Shown: one piece after another, positions 22,078 to 33,268 of the stretch
Layout of the letters: each line of letters opens with the position of its first letter
How positions within the stretch are numbered: position 1 is the stretch's first letter
Origin: Sycobia sp. Sy_11
Lineage: Eukaryota; Arthropoda; Insecta; Hymenoptera; Epichrysomallidae
Length of the DNA: 64,000 nt
Direction of reading: 5' to 3'
NCBI GenBank assembly: GCA_018907035.1
Contig: JACCIC010000034.1
Span: forward strand, 1,740,001 to 1,804,000
Translations under genes and position numbers: made by a program
The notes under the pieces: generated by a model
Database searches by the model: none
Seen by the model: the letters and a program-made list of their open reading frames with translations, nothing else
Told to the model about the DNA's origin: nothing

Positions 22078-23159
22078 ATTTTTATAGAAATTTACATATT
22101 TCAAATCCTCAAATTTAGTTTCATGCTTTAGACTGTTCTTTAAATATTACCAATCATATAAGTACGTATATAACCATTTTAATGATATATTTTATATTAT
22201 ACTATTTTTAAGATGGTTAAAAATGAAATTAATTTCTATAGCAATGAATCTTATATATCTCATATATAAGATGAAATATAGTTGTCGTTGTACGTTGTAC
22301 TGAACATAAGTAGCCTAACTTTTTATATTTTAACGATTTTATGCAAAAGTAAAACACCAACAAAGATAGTCTACTTTTAAGTCTTTTTTTAGAACTTCTT
22401 TTTAGTCCCTATACTCGAGCTGTATTTTGCATAAAAAATTATTAGGTGGAGACACCGGATAAGCAAATCGTACGAACTTTTTTTCGAACGAGGAATCGCA
22501 ATAAAGTACACTATTGATCGAGCCACTGATTGTAAAATTTAGAGAGATTGTTTTAATGGATATTAATTTGTTGAACCTTTATATAATTATAGGTTACACA
22601 TATAGTCAGCCTGACTGTTCTTTATTAAAAAATATATAGCAGTTTGCTAAGGACTTATCTCCGTATTTAAAAAAAATTATATGACATAAACTTGTTTTAA
22701 ACTTGGATAAAAATCCTTCACAAAAACTTTACAAAATCTTTATATATATACACATATATATACATATATAAAGGTTAAAAGTCTTTAAAAATAACTTATT
22801 TTAAAGTACAGATGATGTGAAAGTGATGATGAGACGATTCTTGGGACGAGTTCTTCATGATTCTTAAGTCTCCATCTCCGGCGGCAGTGTATCATTGTCT
22901 AAATAATAGAGGCTCGTATTGGCTTCTTTTTACAGATTCAATCTTTAACTCTTTATAAAGTTCTCGACAGAAAGAGAGAGAGAGGGAGAGAGAGAGAAGA
23001 CAGCTTTGCTCGCTGGTCAAGTTATTGCACTCCAGGAGGTCGACGACGAAGCGAGCGAGCCAGAGGCGGGGTTGGGCGAGGAAGCACAAGAGAAATATAT
23101 AGGTTGCAGATTACGAGAAAAACTCATAGAAACCTTAGAAAAATGACATCTCGACGGAG

Positions 23160-23557
23160 TTACGGTGACCCGCCGTGCGCGCGCCGAGGCGTCGCGTGAT
23201 CGTTTTCCTCGTCAGCCGGGGAAGGAATGCCCCGCGCGCCGGGAATCAAAGCACAGGGCAGCCGCAGCCAAGAGCTGCCAGATTCACGCGCTGCGCCATT
23301 ATACGCCCGCTCCTGGCCCCTCCCCCTCCGTCCGCCCGTCCCCTGCTCTCGCTTCTCGGAAAACGGTCTCTCGCGCATTTTACGTCCTTTTTACGGACCC
23401 TTCTCAGCTTGCGGGCTCCGCGCGGGCTTTTTGTCATCGAGCGGCCAGGATTTGCAGTGGTGTGTACACGCCCAATGGACTTTACTCGTTTCCTCTCTGC
23501 AACTATACTTCTCCCCCCTCTCTCTCTTTCTCTGCTCCTTCCCCTCCTCCTCCTCCT

Positions 23558-23560
<3 letters not shown>
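23160..23560. other. CpG-rich islet
   Basis: About 400 bases are markedly richer in G+C and CpG than the surroundings. Three long frames cross it on plus and one on minus, but they overlap in all phases and run into the TC tract, as chance frames do in GC-rich DNA. It may be a regulatory islet or an untranslated exon; nothing proves either. Confidence 0.4.

Positions 23561-23604
<44 letters not shown>
23561..23604. repeat. Microsatellite (TC)n
   Basis: About 22 TC units preceded by CTC/CCT-rich sequence from about 23510. Confidence 0.97.
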
Positions 23605-23610
<6 letters not shown>

Positions 23611-23888
23611 CCGTTGCTCTTCTGCGACGCTGATTTCGGCATTAAAGTGAAAAAGAGAATGCGGAGGGAGGTAATACATCTTTAGAGGAACGTCATGCCT
23701 CGATCGTTTGCAGTATCATGACGTATAATGTCACTCGATAAACAATGTTCGAGGGATCGTTGACACGGACTTGTCCGCGTATTGGGAATTATGATGATTT
23801 TTCGATTTCGTATAATACATGATATATATGATGCGACTCATATTATAATTCCCTTGGCGGCACTCTACACGTGTGTCTACGGTCAAAG

Positions 23889-23920
23889 GCGCGCGCGCGC
23901 GTGTGTGTGTGTGTGTGTGT
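23889..23920. repeat. Compound (GC)n(GT)n tract
   Basis: A short alternating purine-pyrimidine run with Z-DNA potential. Confidence 0.95.
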
Positions 23921-24004
23921 AAGATAGTATTATTTCCATTAGTTCAAGGATCTGACAAACATTTGTTCCATTTTAGAAATGTCATCATCAACGATGTTTT
24001 AATA

Positions 24005-24460
24005 ATGGCATTTGACTCGGGACTTAAGCTCGATTTAAGCTTGTTGGAAATGAAATTCCAGTTTGTTCGAATTCATATATATACATACTGGCAACAAATG
24101 GAATTGCAACGTAACGACAACCTCGCGGCTCGCTTGATTAGCCATGGTATTTATATACGTTTAGTAAGAGATCATTGGTGTGAAATGTTGAAGCAAAAGA
24201 TTTTTATGTATATAGATATTTCTATGGATTGTACGTTAAAAAAATTTCATGTAAACCTAGTAGTAATGGATTTCGATAGAAATATAGAAAGCGGATCATT
24301 TGGAATGATTCCTCGTCTCCCTTGGGCGTCGAATGACATCCGTGCAACCATTAGGCCGTTTTGTCCCTATTATAAATTGGTCTTGAGTTATTTGTTTATC
24401 TCTTCTTTTTTACGGCGCAGTACGAATGAAATAATAAAACAAGTTGTCAACGAAAATTAA
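24005..24460 (+). CDS. Unrecognised open frame, 151 residues (doubtful)
   Basis: A longer open frame begins at a GTG at 23873, but its first 44 codons are partly GT-microsatellite translation. The first good ATG (24005-24007) has A at -3 and G at +4 and gives 151 residues beginning MAFDSGLKLDLSLLEMK. The composition is not low-complexity, with acidic, basic and aromatic residues mixed (for example LVRDHWCEMLKQKIF) and a weakly hydrophobic stretch near the C-terminus (YKLVLSYLFISSFL). I recognise no family, and no neighbouring gene gives context. It is the longest frame outside transposons and microsatellites, which in 64 kb could be chance. Confidence 0.18.
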   Translation: MAFDSGLKLDLSLLEMKFQFVRIHIYTYWQQMELQRNDNLAARLISHGIYIRLVRDHWCEMLKQKIFMYIDISMDCTLKKFHVNLVVMDFDRNIESGSFGMIPRLPWASNDIRATIRPFCPYYKLVLSYLFISSFLRRSTNEIIKQVVNEN

Positions 24461-26768
24461 GCTTTAGTGCTTTGCGCACGTTAATTAAGCATTGAAAAAC
24501 AGGTTTCATAGGGTGCGTTAGTTAAAAACATATTACATCTCAACATACCGTCAATGTTCGGTTGCGTTTTTGCAATGTTGAATTTAGAAAATATTTCGAT
24601 AAAAAAGTATATAAAGAATTTTCAAAAAAAATTAGTGTACATAGTTAACTATAGATCTTATAGAAGATAAAATAGTATAGTTACACATACGATCTTCTCT
24701 TAATTTTATTAATTTTATTTTATTATTAATTTAATTCAAAACAGTCGACAGTACAATTTTTAATTTTAATTCTCTTAATCTTAAAAATGAATATCCTAGT
24801 TATATATAATATGAACCAGTAGTCAAAACTATGTGAGAAATAACTAATTGTTCAATCAATTATCAGTTAATTACTAATTGACAATGATATTGAACTGGTA
24901 ATTGAATCAATCCATCGCATTTTGATACATACTTTAAATGTATTTAGTCAGTACTTTTCCATTGGATCTAGTAGTTTTCACTAATAGAATTACAGAAAGT
25001 AGAAAACTAATAATATCTTTTTTTCGTTTGCTTTTATACATATGCAAGATGATTAGATCGTTCAATTGTCAAGCAAACCTTCGTTAATTTTAATAGCGGT
25101 CGCCTTCACATGGGGGCCACACAATATATTATACAATAATCACTAGTATCATTTAATAATGGAAACACCATAAAAATTCGCAAACCATTGCAAACTTTAG
25201 ACTACGTTCTCGATTGCGCTTTTTAATTTTTTTTTAATAATGCATTAGTATATAAACTCTTATAATACTTATTTTCTTAATATGTAATATCATTTAAATA
25301 TATCAAACTATTGGCATTTATTATGCTTATTAAATAGCGCTTTAAATCATGATTTTAAATAAATTCAAACATAGAAACTCATTAATTAATATAGAATGTT
25401 TTAAATTCTCTTTAAATAAAGTTTGACAGTTTAAAAATCGAAAATAGTAAACTCGGTTATTTTATTAAAATGTTTTTTAATAAAACAAATTCTCTTACCT
25501 TCACATAATATTTTTCTTAAAATTATTCAATAAGATTTTTTGAAAATTGATGGAAAAAATTTTTTTTAAGAATATTATTGGAAAATGTTCAGTAAACTTT
25601 GATGTATTCTAAAGGTATTAGATTATTGATAATGTTTGAAAAATTAAATATTAGAAATGCTGAAAAGAAACTATACTTAACGACAACTTTTCTTTCGAAT
25701 GATTAGTCAAGGAAGATACACGAATTTTTATATTTTTTATAATAACGGTTTGCGTAAATTTATTTTCGTAAATAATCAAAAAAGAAAAATTGTATTTTGG
25801 ATTCTTTTAATCATATTCATAGATGTAAAACGTATAAAAATTTTAAACAAAGGAGAAATAGTTATTAACAAAATTAAATTCAACAAATGCAGTTTTTTAT
25901 TATCTGATTAATCAAAAATAAAACTTTTTTAGACAATTTATTGCGAGCAGTCGTGGATTCTTGTTCTAATTCATTCCCGTTATTAAATGTAATTGCTCAA
26001 TACGGCTTATTCGTTAAAATCAGTTCCATGCTAAACCAATACTATTTTTGGAAAAAAATTATCATTTGGGAACAATTAATGTACATTGAAAAAATTGAAC
26101 CCCCACCGCATAGTAGAGAAAAAAACGAGAATGATTATCTAATTTACTGTATCCATCATTGCCTGGGTGATTTCTGACTGATTTTCCAAGATTTATTTAA
26201 TTGCTTTTAATACCGTATATATAAACTCAAATTGGGAAAACTGTTCTCCATGACAGTTTTTTGATATTTTCAGCAATTCTTTTTAGCAAGCTCTATTAGT
26301 ACGGATAGTAGCAATATATAAGATTTAAAAGTATGACAAAATCTGCTGTATAAACAATCCAGTTTTTAACTGAGATGAAGCTATTGCTTTTCCGTTGCAA
26401 ATTGAGGAAAGGGGGGGGGGAGCATTCTCCTCCCCCGCTTGCTTCATGGCCTCTGCCTACGATTGTATACAGTAATACAGTATGCAAAAGCTTGGCGGTC
26501 TCCGAGCGCCCGCTTCTGTACACTTATACATGTAATTGACCGTTGCCTCGAACGCACACGTATACATCATAACTGGATGTTCTCGTCTCATACTATGACG
26601 CTTCCCGCGCATAAACCGGACGAGAAAAACGGCTTTTCACGACTTCTGACAAATCTTCTTCGTCGATGCATATTATTATGTCGTATATAATATACAAGAG
26701 CGGACACGTTCTCTCGTTACGCGCGAACACCCTGCCACGCGTGCTCGCGCGCATTTTTGTAATAATTA

Positions 26769-26773
<5 letters not shown>
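24461..26773. other. Gene-free AT-rich stretch
   Basis: Nothing recognisable. The frames at 25699-25911 and 25941-26177 on plus are 70-78 residues in very AT-rich sequence and look like chance. 26400-26760 becomes CpG-richer. Confidence 0.55.

Positions 26774-26828
<55 letters not shown>
26774..26828. repeat. Microsatellite (TA)n
   Basis: About 27 TA units. Confidence 0.97.
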
Positions 26829-26831
<3 letters not shown>

Positions 26832-26973
26832 TCCTCCGTTCCGCTCTTGCTATACCGATTTCTCACGTGGTATATGACATTGTTATATAATGCGCCCGGT
26901 CGTACGCGGTCGCAGTCTTACGGTTATAGTTAGGAGTTCACAAATCATGGCAGGGGGGAGCTGATGGCATATA

Positions 26974-26977
<4 letters not shown>

Positions 26978-27022
<45 letters not shown>
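26978..27022. repeat. Microsatellite (TA)n
   Basis: About 22 TA units; with the previous tract it flanks a 150-base CpG-rich segment. Confidence 0.97.
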
Positions 27023-27024
<2 letters not shown>

Positions 27025-27251
27025 GGTACTGATGGTCCGACTCGTAGAATCATATTATATTCCAACATATTTATAATATATACATACGGCGCGTGCGCGC
27101 ACCTCGCGCTGATCGCGCGTTTGGCCCGAGGGGTGCCGGCGTCAATGGTTAAACGCGCGGATGTCTTTTTAGAAAAATTCCGGAATGATTTATAGGAAAT
27201 GATGGATAGCTTGCGCACAGACTGGGACGCGCCCGCTGATCTTTTGTGCGC

Positions 27252-27405
<154 letters not shown>

Positions 27406-27816
27406 TTGTGTGTGCACGCACGCGAGTAATGCTACAGACAGCATCAGCACCCTCCATACCGCCACAACGTGGCAACAATCGCTCTTGCCTGCAAATAGGA
27501 AGCCGATGCATCATGCTGCGGTTTCCGAGTACAATCGCACCTCAGGTGCATTCATCTCGGAATTCAGACACAGAAGGGCGGTCGGGAGGGTGGAGACGAG
27601 GAGAGAAGCAGGAGAAGGAGGAGAGAAAAAACAGAAGTTTCTGAAAAGCCGCATTATTTCTCGCGTTACTCGAAATGCCCAATGTATGAATAATGGGCAT
27701 TGATTTTTTTTGTCCAAAATACGAGACGGAAACAGGAGAAAATTGATCGAGCTCGATGCAGCCGGGCAACTTCGATCGGGGACTCAAGAAAGTACGTTTT
27801 GAAACTCCTGACCACA

Positions 27817-27819
<3 letters not shown>

Positions 27820-27912
<93 letters not shown>
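27820..27912. repeat. Compound microsatellite (CT)n(AT)n
   Basis: About 22 CT units pass directly into about 24 AT units. Confidence 0.98.
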
Positions 27913-27914
<2 letters not shown>

Positions 27915-28201
27915 TATAGAATATATATTCTTATAGAAAGTTATAAGATGTACGTCTTTTAAGGTACCCAGAGACAATGACGACGTATTATATATTTAAA
28001 AAATAATTTTTTCTCCTATAATTGTTGTTACAGGTAAATAATATAAATTCAGTGCCTGCGAAATTACAAGCAAATGTTTGTCATTTACTTCGGCAAACTT
28101 TTAACTTCATATGCCAGCCCATTCTATCCAAACTACTGAAGCTTGACGCTTAGGATTATATACTCCATGTACCATGTCTGAATAAGCTCAAGGCGACCAC
28201 A

Positions 28202-28206
<5 letters not shown>

Positions 28207-28251
<45 letters not shown>
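28207..28251. repeat. Microsatellite (TA)n
   Basis: About 22 TA units. Confidence 0.97.
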
Positions 28252-28254
<3 letters not shown>

Positions 28255-28491
28255 ACATTTAATATATATAAAGTTAGAAGAGTCTTACCCAGTCTTACCA
28301 CACCGTTGATAATCACTGATGATGTATCAGAATATAAGTATATAATATATCGGATGAGCGCACGCGCACGGTACGGGTGCTCCGATCTGCTGCACACCCG
28401 TGTATTATATATATCAATCTTATTCTGTAAATAGCGATACGCAATATATCACGTGCGGTTACCCAAGCTGCAACGCTTGCAGTGCACGTTG

Positions 28492-28516
28492 CACACACAC
28501 ACACACACACACACAC
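28492..28516. repeat. Microsatellite (CA)n
   Basis: About 12 CA units. Confidence 0.95.
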
Positions 28517-28810
28517 ATTATATGCGCCTTAACACGTAGGCTATGCCTATATTATAGGGCAGACAAATTCAGAAAGAGGAAGGAAGAGAGAGGGAGGAGA
28601 GACCGAGTGTGGACCTAACTATGTTTGTACAACTGTGCGGCTTGCGCTGCCGCAGTCTCTCTCTCTCCCTCTCTCTTTTGACCCCTGCATCGGTCTCGAT
28701 CGATCCTCCACCCCCTTATAGATCGTTCTGCTGTGTTCGCTGACAGGCCAATGGTGTCACGTAGTTACACGAGCTACGATGAGACAATAGGAGATCGAGC
28801 TCCCGCGTTG

Positions 28811-29898
28811 CATAGTGGTCCAAAAATCAAGAAAAATGGAATAACTAGGACACATACCTGATTTTTTAAATAAAATACTTGATTCTTGTTATAAATTGTT
28901 GTTGACCATATAAGCTTAAAATTGGAATAAAATTTTTTGATCTATTTAATCCATAGCCATTTTATTGTTGATCGCATAGTTGAAAAAAACACGATTTAGA
29001 AAAAAAATATTTTTACGTATTTCTTATTTAAAAACAACAAAATAGTGATTTTTTTGGTTTTTTGGCACGTTTACTTAGTTTTATGACATTGTCTTATTTG
29101 TTTATTTAAAAACTATGGTGTATTCAAGACATTTTGAATTCAGATTTAATTAGCAAATAGATCCTAACGCTACTTTAAAAAGAAAAATAATTTCCACTAA
29201 TCCATTTTGAATGTATTTTTATATTAACACTTTAGCCTAATAATATTATCTGTAAAAAAGCTGACATATTTGATCCAATTTGAGCAGGATTATTTTTATT
29301 TCCCAAAAATAGGCCATTCTGCAGATCTTGTGTATTCTTCATTACAAATTGTCTTGTTTGTCTCTAATAAATTAGTCAGAGCGTTTAATTTACTAAAAGT
29401 TCCAACTTATAGCAGTTCCTTCATTATAATCGCCATTTTGTTTTTTAAGAATCTGACCACTCGAAAGCCTTTGAAACAATGAGTAGAAATAATTTTTCTT
29501 TTTAAAGTTGCATTAGAAGCTATTTGTTAATTAAGATGGAAATAATAATGCCTTGAAGATACCATAGTTTTTGAATAAAAAAATAAAACAATTTTTTTAA
29601 AAATGATAAATATAACTTATACACGACAAAATATGGGGACTCGTTCAAAAAAACAAGAAAATCACCATTTTATTGTTTTTATTAAATAATACAGAAAAAA
29701 TTTTTTTTGTCAAATCGTGTTTTTTTTAACTTTGCGACTAACAACAAAATGGTTATGGATTAATGGATAAAAAAAATTGTTATCCCAGTTTTAAGCTTAC
29801 ATTTTCCATAGCAATTTTCAACAAAATTAAGTATTTTGCTCAAAAAATCATATATGTGTTCGAGTTTTTCCATTTTTCTTGATTTTCGAACTACTACG
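28811..29898. mobile_element. Palindromic (foldback-type) element, 1.1 kb
   Basis: The first ~450 bases read again, inverted, in the last ~450. Shared landmarks include aaaatcaagaaaaatgga, gataag/gtaagcttaaa, ccatagccatttt against ccataaccatttt, aaaaaacacgattt, aaaactatggt and tttaaaaagaaaaat. About 200 unpaired bases lie at the centre (roughly 29255-29450). The outer ends align 14 of 18, and both are next to a TA dinucleotide, which would fit a Tc1/mariner-type target site. No coding capacity was seen. The arms are visibly diverged, so the insertion is old. Confidence 0.85.
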
Positions 29899-30602
29899 TG
29901 AGATCTATTTTTCTCGGATGAACGATCTATAAATATCCAGGGTCACATTGGATAAAGTCGGTTTTACCATACGTTGTTAATTATCTACCAGGGATGCTCC
30001 TGGCGTGCGCCCGGGAGTCTATGTGTTTGATTGAGAGCGTACGTGTTACTGTATGCGTGAGCGTGCGCATGTGCGTACTTGCCCGCTTGATGCACAAGTG
30101 GAGGGAGAATGGTTCCGTCGACGAAAAAGAACAACGATTGAAAAATTTCCGAAATCATGGGATGACGGATGACCAAAGGGGGAGGGACACGCGCTGACTT
30201 TGTCTATTTTACAAGTCGCGGCGAATGCGGCGATCGCGCGAGTCTCTTATTTGTCTAAAATACATATACAATGGCAAGCACGTCCGATGGTGGCTATGGA
30301 GTGGTTTTTAAAAGACGCGCTCGGAAGGAGGAGATGTGTAAAGGAGGAGGGGGGGACAAAAAGAAGCAGGGAGAGAATGACATCGAAAGCCAAAAAGAAA
30401 GAAATATATATATATGAATGTAACGCGCAGCTTTGGCTTTCCCCCGCTTTTCTCGGATATTTTCGCAGCTGATTGTTGATATTTGTCAATCGGCATTGAA
30501 TCGTAAAAGTCTATCGGCTTTCGTTTTAACAAGGGAAAATGACATATGAAAAGTCGGAGAAAAATCTATATGATGATCGGCGACGTGGAGCTAGCGAGTG
30601 AA
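29899..30602. other. Gene-free, CpG-richer stretch
   Basis: Mixed composition with several overlapping short frames (30200-30472 on plus, 30247-30489 and 30308-30532 on minus) that exclude each other and match nothing I know. The segment tctaccagggat near 29985 resembles the end of the 18141-18893 element family. Confidence 0.45.
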
Positions 30603-31420
30603 ATAGGCACCTCCATTATAAAAAAAGAAATTAACAATTATTAAGAAAGTTCGCTGAGAAAAGTACGTAAGCACTCAAGAGTTCGTGCTTACGATATTTC
30701 TGAATAATTTTCCGAATAATTTCCGAATTAAAACTTTTCTATTAATTCTTAGAAATTTCAGCGATTAAATCCGCTGTGATCGGCTGCTTTCCATTTTTTC
30801 ATTTCTATATTCATGCTGAAATTTAGGTCATGTATTTTTATAGACAATTTTATTTAATTGTTTGCATAGCTCAACAATGTTATATTAATTGTGTAGCTTA
30901 AAAAAATCAAAATTATCAGGATAGACACTTGAGTTGATACGCAACGCTCAGATGAGAAGGTTTTATTCAATTACGTATACGTTATGTATACATAATAATT
31001 TGTTCTTCTTATCATAACTATTATGTTCTGTGTAGATAATATTTTTGTAAAATATACTTACATGACTTTAGCAGCCTTCTGTTAATTATGAAATATATAA
31101 GCATATTTGCAATTTTGTACATATTTTTAATTGTTTAACATATGTAGATATACCATATATTATATCAAAATTGGCGTCAAATTCTATATCTGCGATTGGA
31201 TGATTTGAAAGATTTGCCTGCCTGTCCCTTTGAGTAAAGACACGTGTATGTATGGTATAATTTGTTAAATTATTATTAATCATAAATTTTCACAAAATAA
31301 TATACTTATAATATTTTGCATTTTTATTTACTTAAATTTTTATTTACTTCATCCGTAACAACATTGTATGAATGTTTAATTATTTTCTAATTTCTTGTGC
31401 ATATCGCAATCCAGGGATGA
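30603..31420. repeat. Unclassified dispersed repeat, copy A
   Basis: It starts with ataggcacctccattataa and later contains gattggatgattt and ataatttgttaaat; these occur in the same order and comparable spacing at 42838-43620. No ends, coding sequence or target duplication could be identified. Confidence 0.6.
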
Positions 31421-32641
31421 AAAAATAGTCATTTTGGGGAGGTTTTAGATTTTGTGCAATTAAATTTATTTTTTACTTTTCATTTATTTATTTATTTTGT
31501 TTTTGCTTCAAAAGCTGGCATAGTAAATTATAAATTTTCCACAATAAATTACACTATTTAATCTTTATTAAACTCAATATTTAAACAACAGAATTTATTT
31601 TAATTTCTAGTGATGCAGGTCATGCCTCGCCTTCTATAGATATTTTAATAATGAGGCAGCTGATTAAGAACTTCGCTTAACTATACTAGACTTTCAGAGC
31701 ATGAGTCAGTAGATTAACTTATAATTAAATTAATTAGATAAATCTAAATCACTAAAAAATCGCGTCTATAAATTAAATTATATCAAGTTTTGCATCAGTA
31801 TTAATAGCGTAAACCCAAAGAACTATTAGATTCAAAACACGAATCAAAATATCTTTAACTATTATATATAAATTCAAAATTTTTCAATGTAAACGAATTT
31901 CGATAGATATTATCATTATTGTAGAATAACTTTTATTTATTAGAATAAAGCAATTCGTAAAAAAAGGATAAATAGATTATTGGAACTTTGAATTTTCATT
32001 TTAAACAATTTTCTTTAAAATAATTGTACTTATTTCAAATACGTTCAGTCGTTTGTAAATAATTTCATAGTATGACAGATCCCTCGCATAAAACAGTTTA
32101 AGTAAATTTAAATTGAATTATTTTCTAAAAAGAAATTAAATATTTGAAACGTGTGTAGTTTATTTTTTTCACTTTTGCACGAGATTCCTTTTCTTGATGT
32201 TATTGTTTATAATATATGTATAAAAAAAATTAAATCTTGAAAGCAACAAATCAGGAGCATTTCAAACCTATTTATTTATAAAAAAGCTACAAATGAGTCG
32301 ATCGCAATATTCGTGCATATAATTGAAAACTCGGTATGTACTCAAAAGTTATTGTATATAATAAAGGGTATATTATGCATCCGATTCCCGAATCGGCTCG
32401 ATCCAACGCACTTCTCTTTCGCCCTGAAAAACGATACCTCGTACAACAGTATCAGCCTCGTATCAGTTGCGCATATACATATATATCCTAGAACGCATAA
32501 TGCTTGTCGTATGTATACACCGGCAATAGAGATCAAGAGAGAGGGTCAACCATTGCGGGTGCTCTGATGGAACAAAGCGGAATCCCCCGGTGGGCTATTA
32601 ACCGAGTCGCCGGAGCAAAACCATGAAACATAGTCTCTCCC

Positions 32642-32644
<3 letters not shown>
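31421..32644. other. Gene-free AT-rich stretch
   Basis: Nothing recognisable. Confidence 0.55.

Positions 32645-32699
<55 letters not shown>
32645..32699. repeat. Microsatellite (TC)n
   Basis: About 27 TC units. Confidence 0.97.
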
Positions 32700-32702
<3 letters not shown>

Positions 32703-33074
32703 TGCAAACCAAACTCATATATGCGAATACGGGAAATTACGCAGGCTGATTACTGTCTCGCGCGTGCGTCTGCGACGACCAACTCGTCAGAGGAATACGG
32801 CATTCTCCAGCGCACAATCACAAATTATACATATATTATGCGAAACGATGACAAGGCTGAATATCAGTGGTATATCTATAATAAATTTGATCGAACTCTT
32901 TGTTGCCATTCGGGTGTTAAATCTATTGATATATACGTAAATGCAGAAATTAAAGCGAAGGGTGATATAAAAATTAATTATGAATTGTACTCATGTCGAC
33001 TGTTTTAATTTAAATTAATAAAAATATTTATCGGTTTAAAGATTGGATATAATAATCTACTATCGACTAACTAT
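32700..33074 (+). other. Short unrecognised open frame region
   Basis: Two overlapping plus-strand frames (32623-32940 and 32721-33008) follow the TC tract. The second gives 95 residues starting MRIREITQADYCLA, with no known family. It ends close to the element at 33075, but a link is only positional. Confidence 0.15.
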
Positions 33075-33268
33075 CCAGTTGATGAGTCCCTGAAGATAAA
33101 CCGAAGTGGTTCGGAACGTTAGAGAATATCAAAGGTAAATTTAGATGCTAGGGCAGTTAGACTGTCCTTTACTAGTATAGTATAGATATTAATTTATTTT
33201 ATATTTATTTTTTAATTTAATTTAATTTAATATTTTTTTAGTAGTAATTTCCATTTCAGTTGCTACGG
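33075..33268 (+). mobile_element. Single arm of the hammerhead-bearing repeat family
   Basis: About 195 bases match the right arm of the 45104-45629 element in order: gataaacc, ggttcg, aacgt, aaatttaga, tcctttacta, a long A/T-only block, then agtagtaat and atttcag. It contains the ribozyme-like motif listed separately. No inverted partner was found next to it, so it is a solo arm or truncated copy. Confidence 0.6.
33084..33120 (+). ncRNA. Hammerhead-ribozyme-like motif, copy 1 (decayed)
   Basis: Core CTGAAGA at 33090-33096 fits CUGANGA; aacc (33099-33102) and ggtt (33108-33111) form stem II; the second core box reads GGAAC where GAAAC is expected, followed by GTT. The bases before the core, gagtcc (33084-33089), are complementary to ggactc, which follows the cleavage triplet in the 45379 copy. 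The single core change makes cleavage by this copy unlikely. Such motifs are known in Penelope-like elements and retrozymes. Confidence 0.4.

Larger units (their letters stand above)
20042..23160. other. Gene-free AT-rich stretch
   Basis: No gene recognised. It holds a TA microsatellite, the second copy of the dispersed repeat, and a mildly GA-rich patch at 22970-23000. A palindromic motif around 22602 resembles other GTCTGACT-type motifs in the window. Confidence 0.55.

Noticed and set aside
23160..23690. Five overlapping frames up to 161 residues
   Set aside because: Several phases are open simultaneously because of GC richness and the TC tract; no homology recognised.
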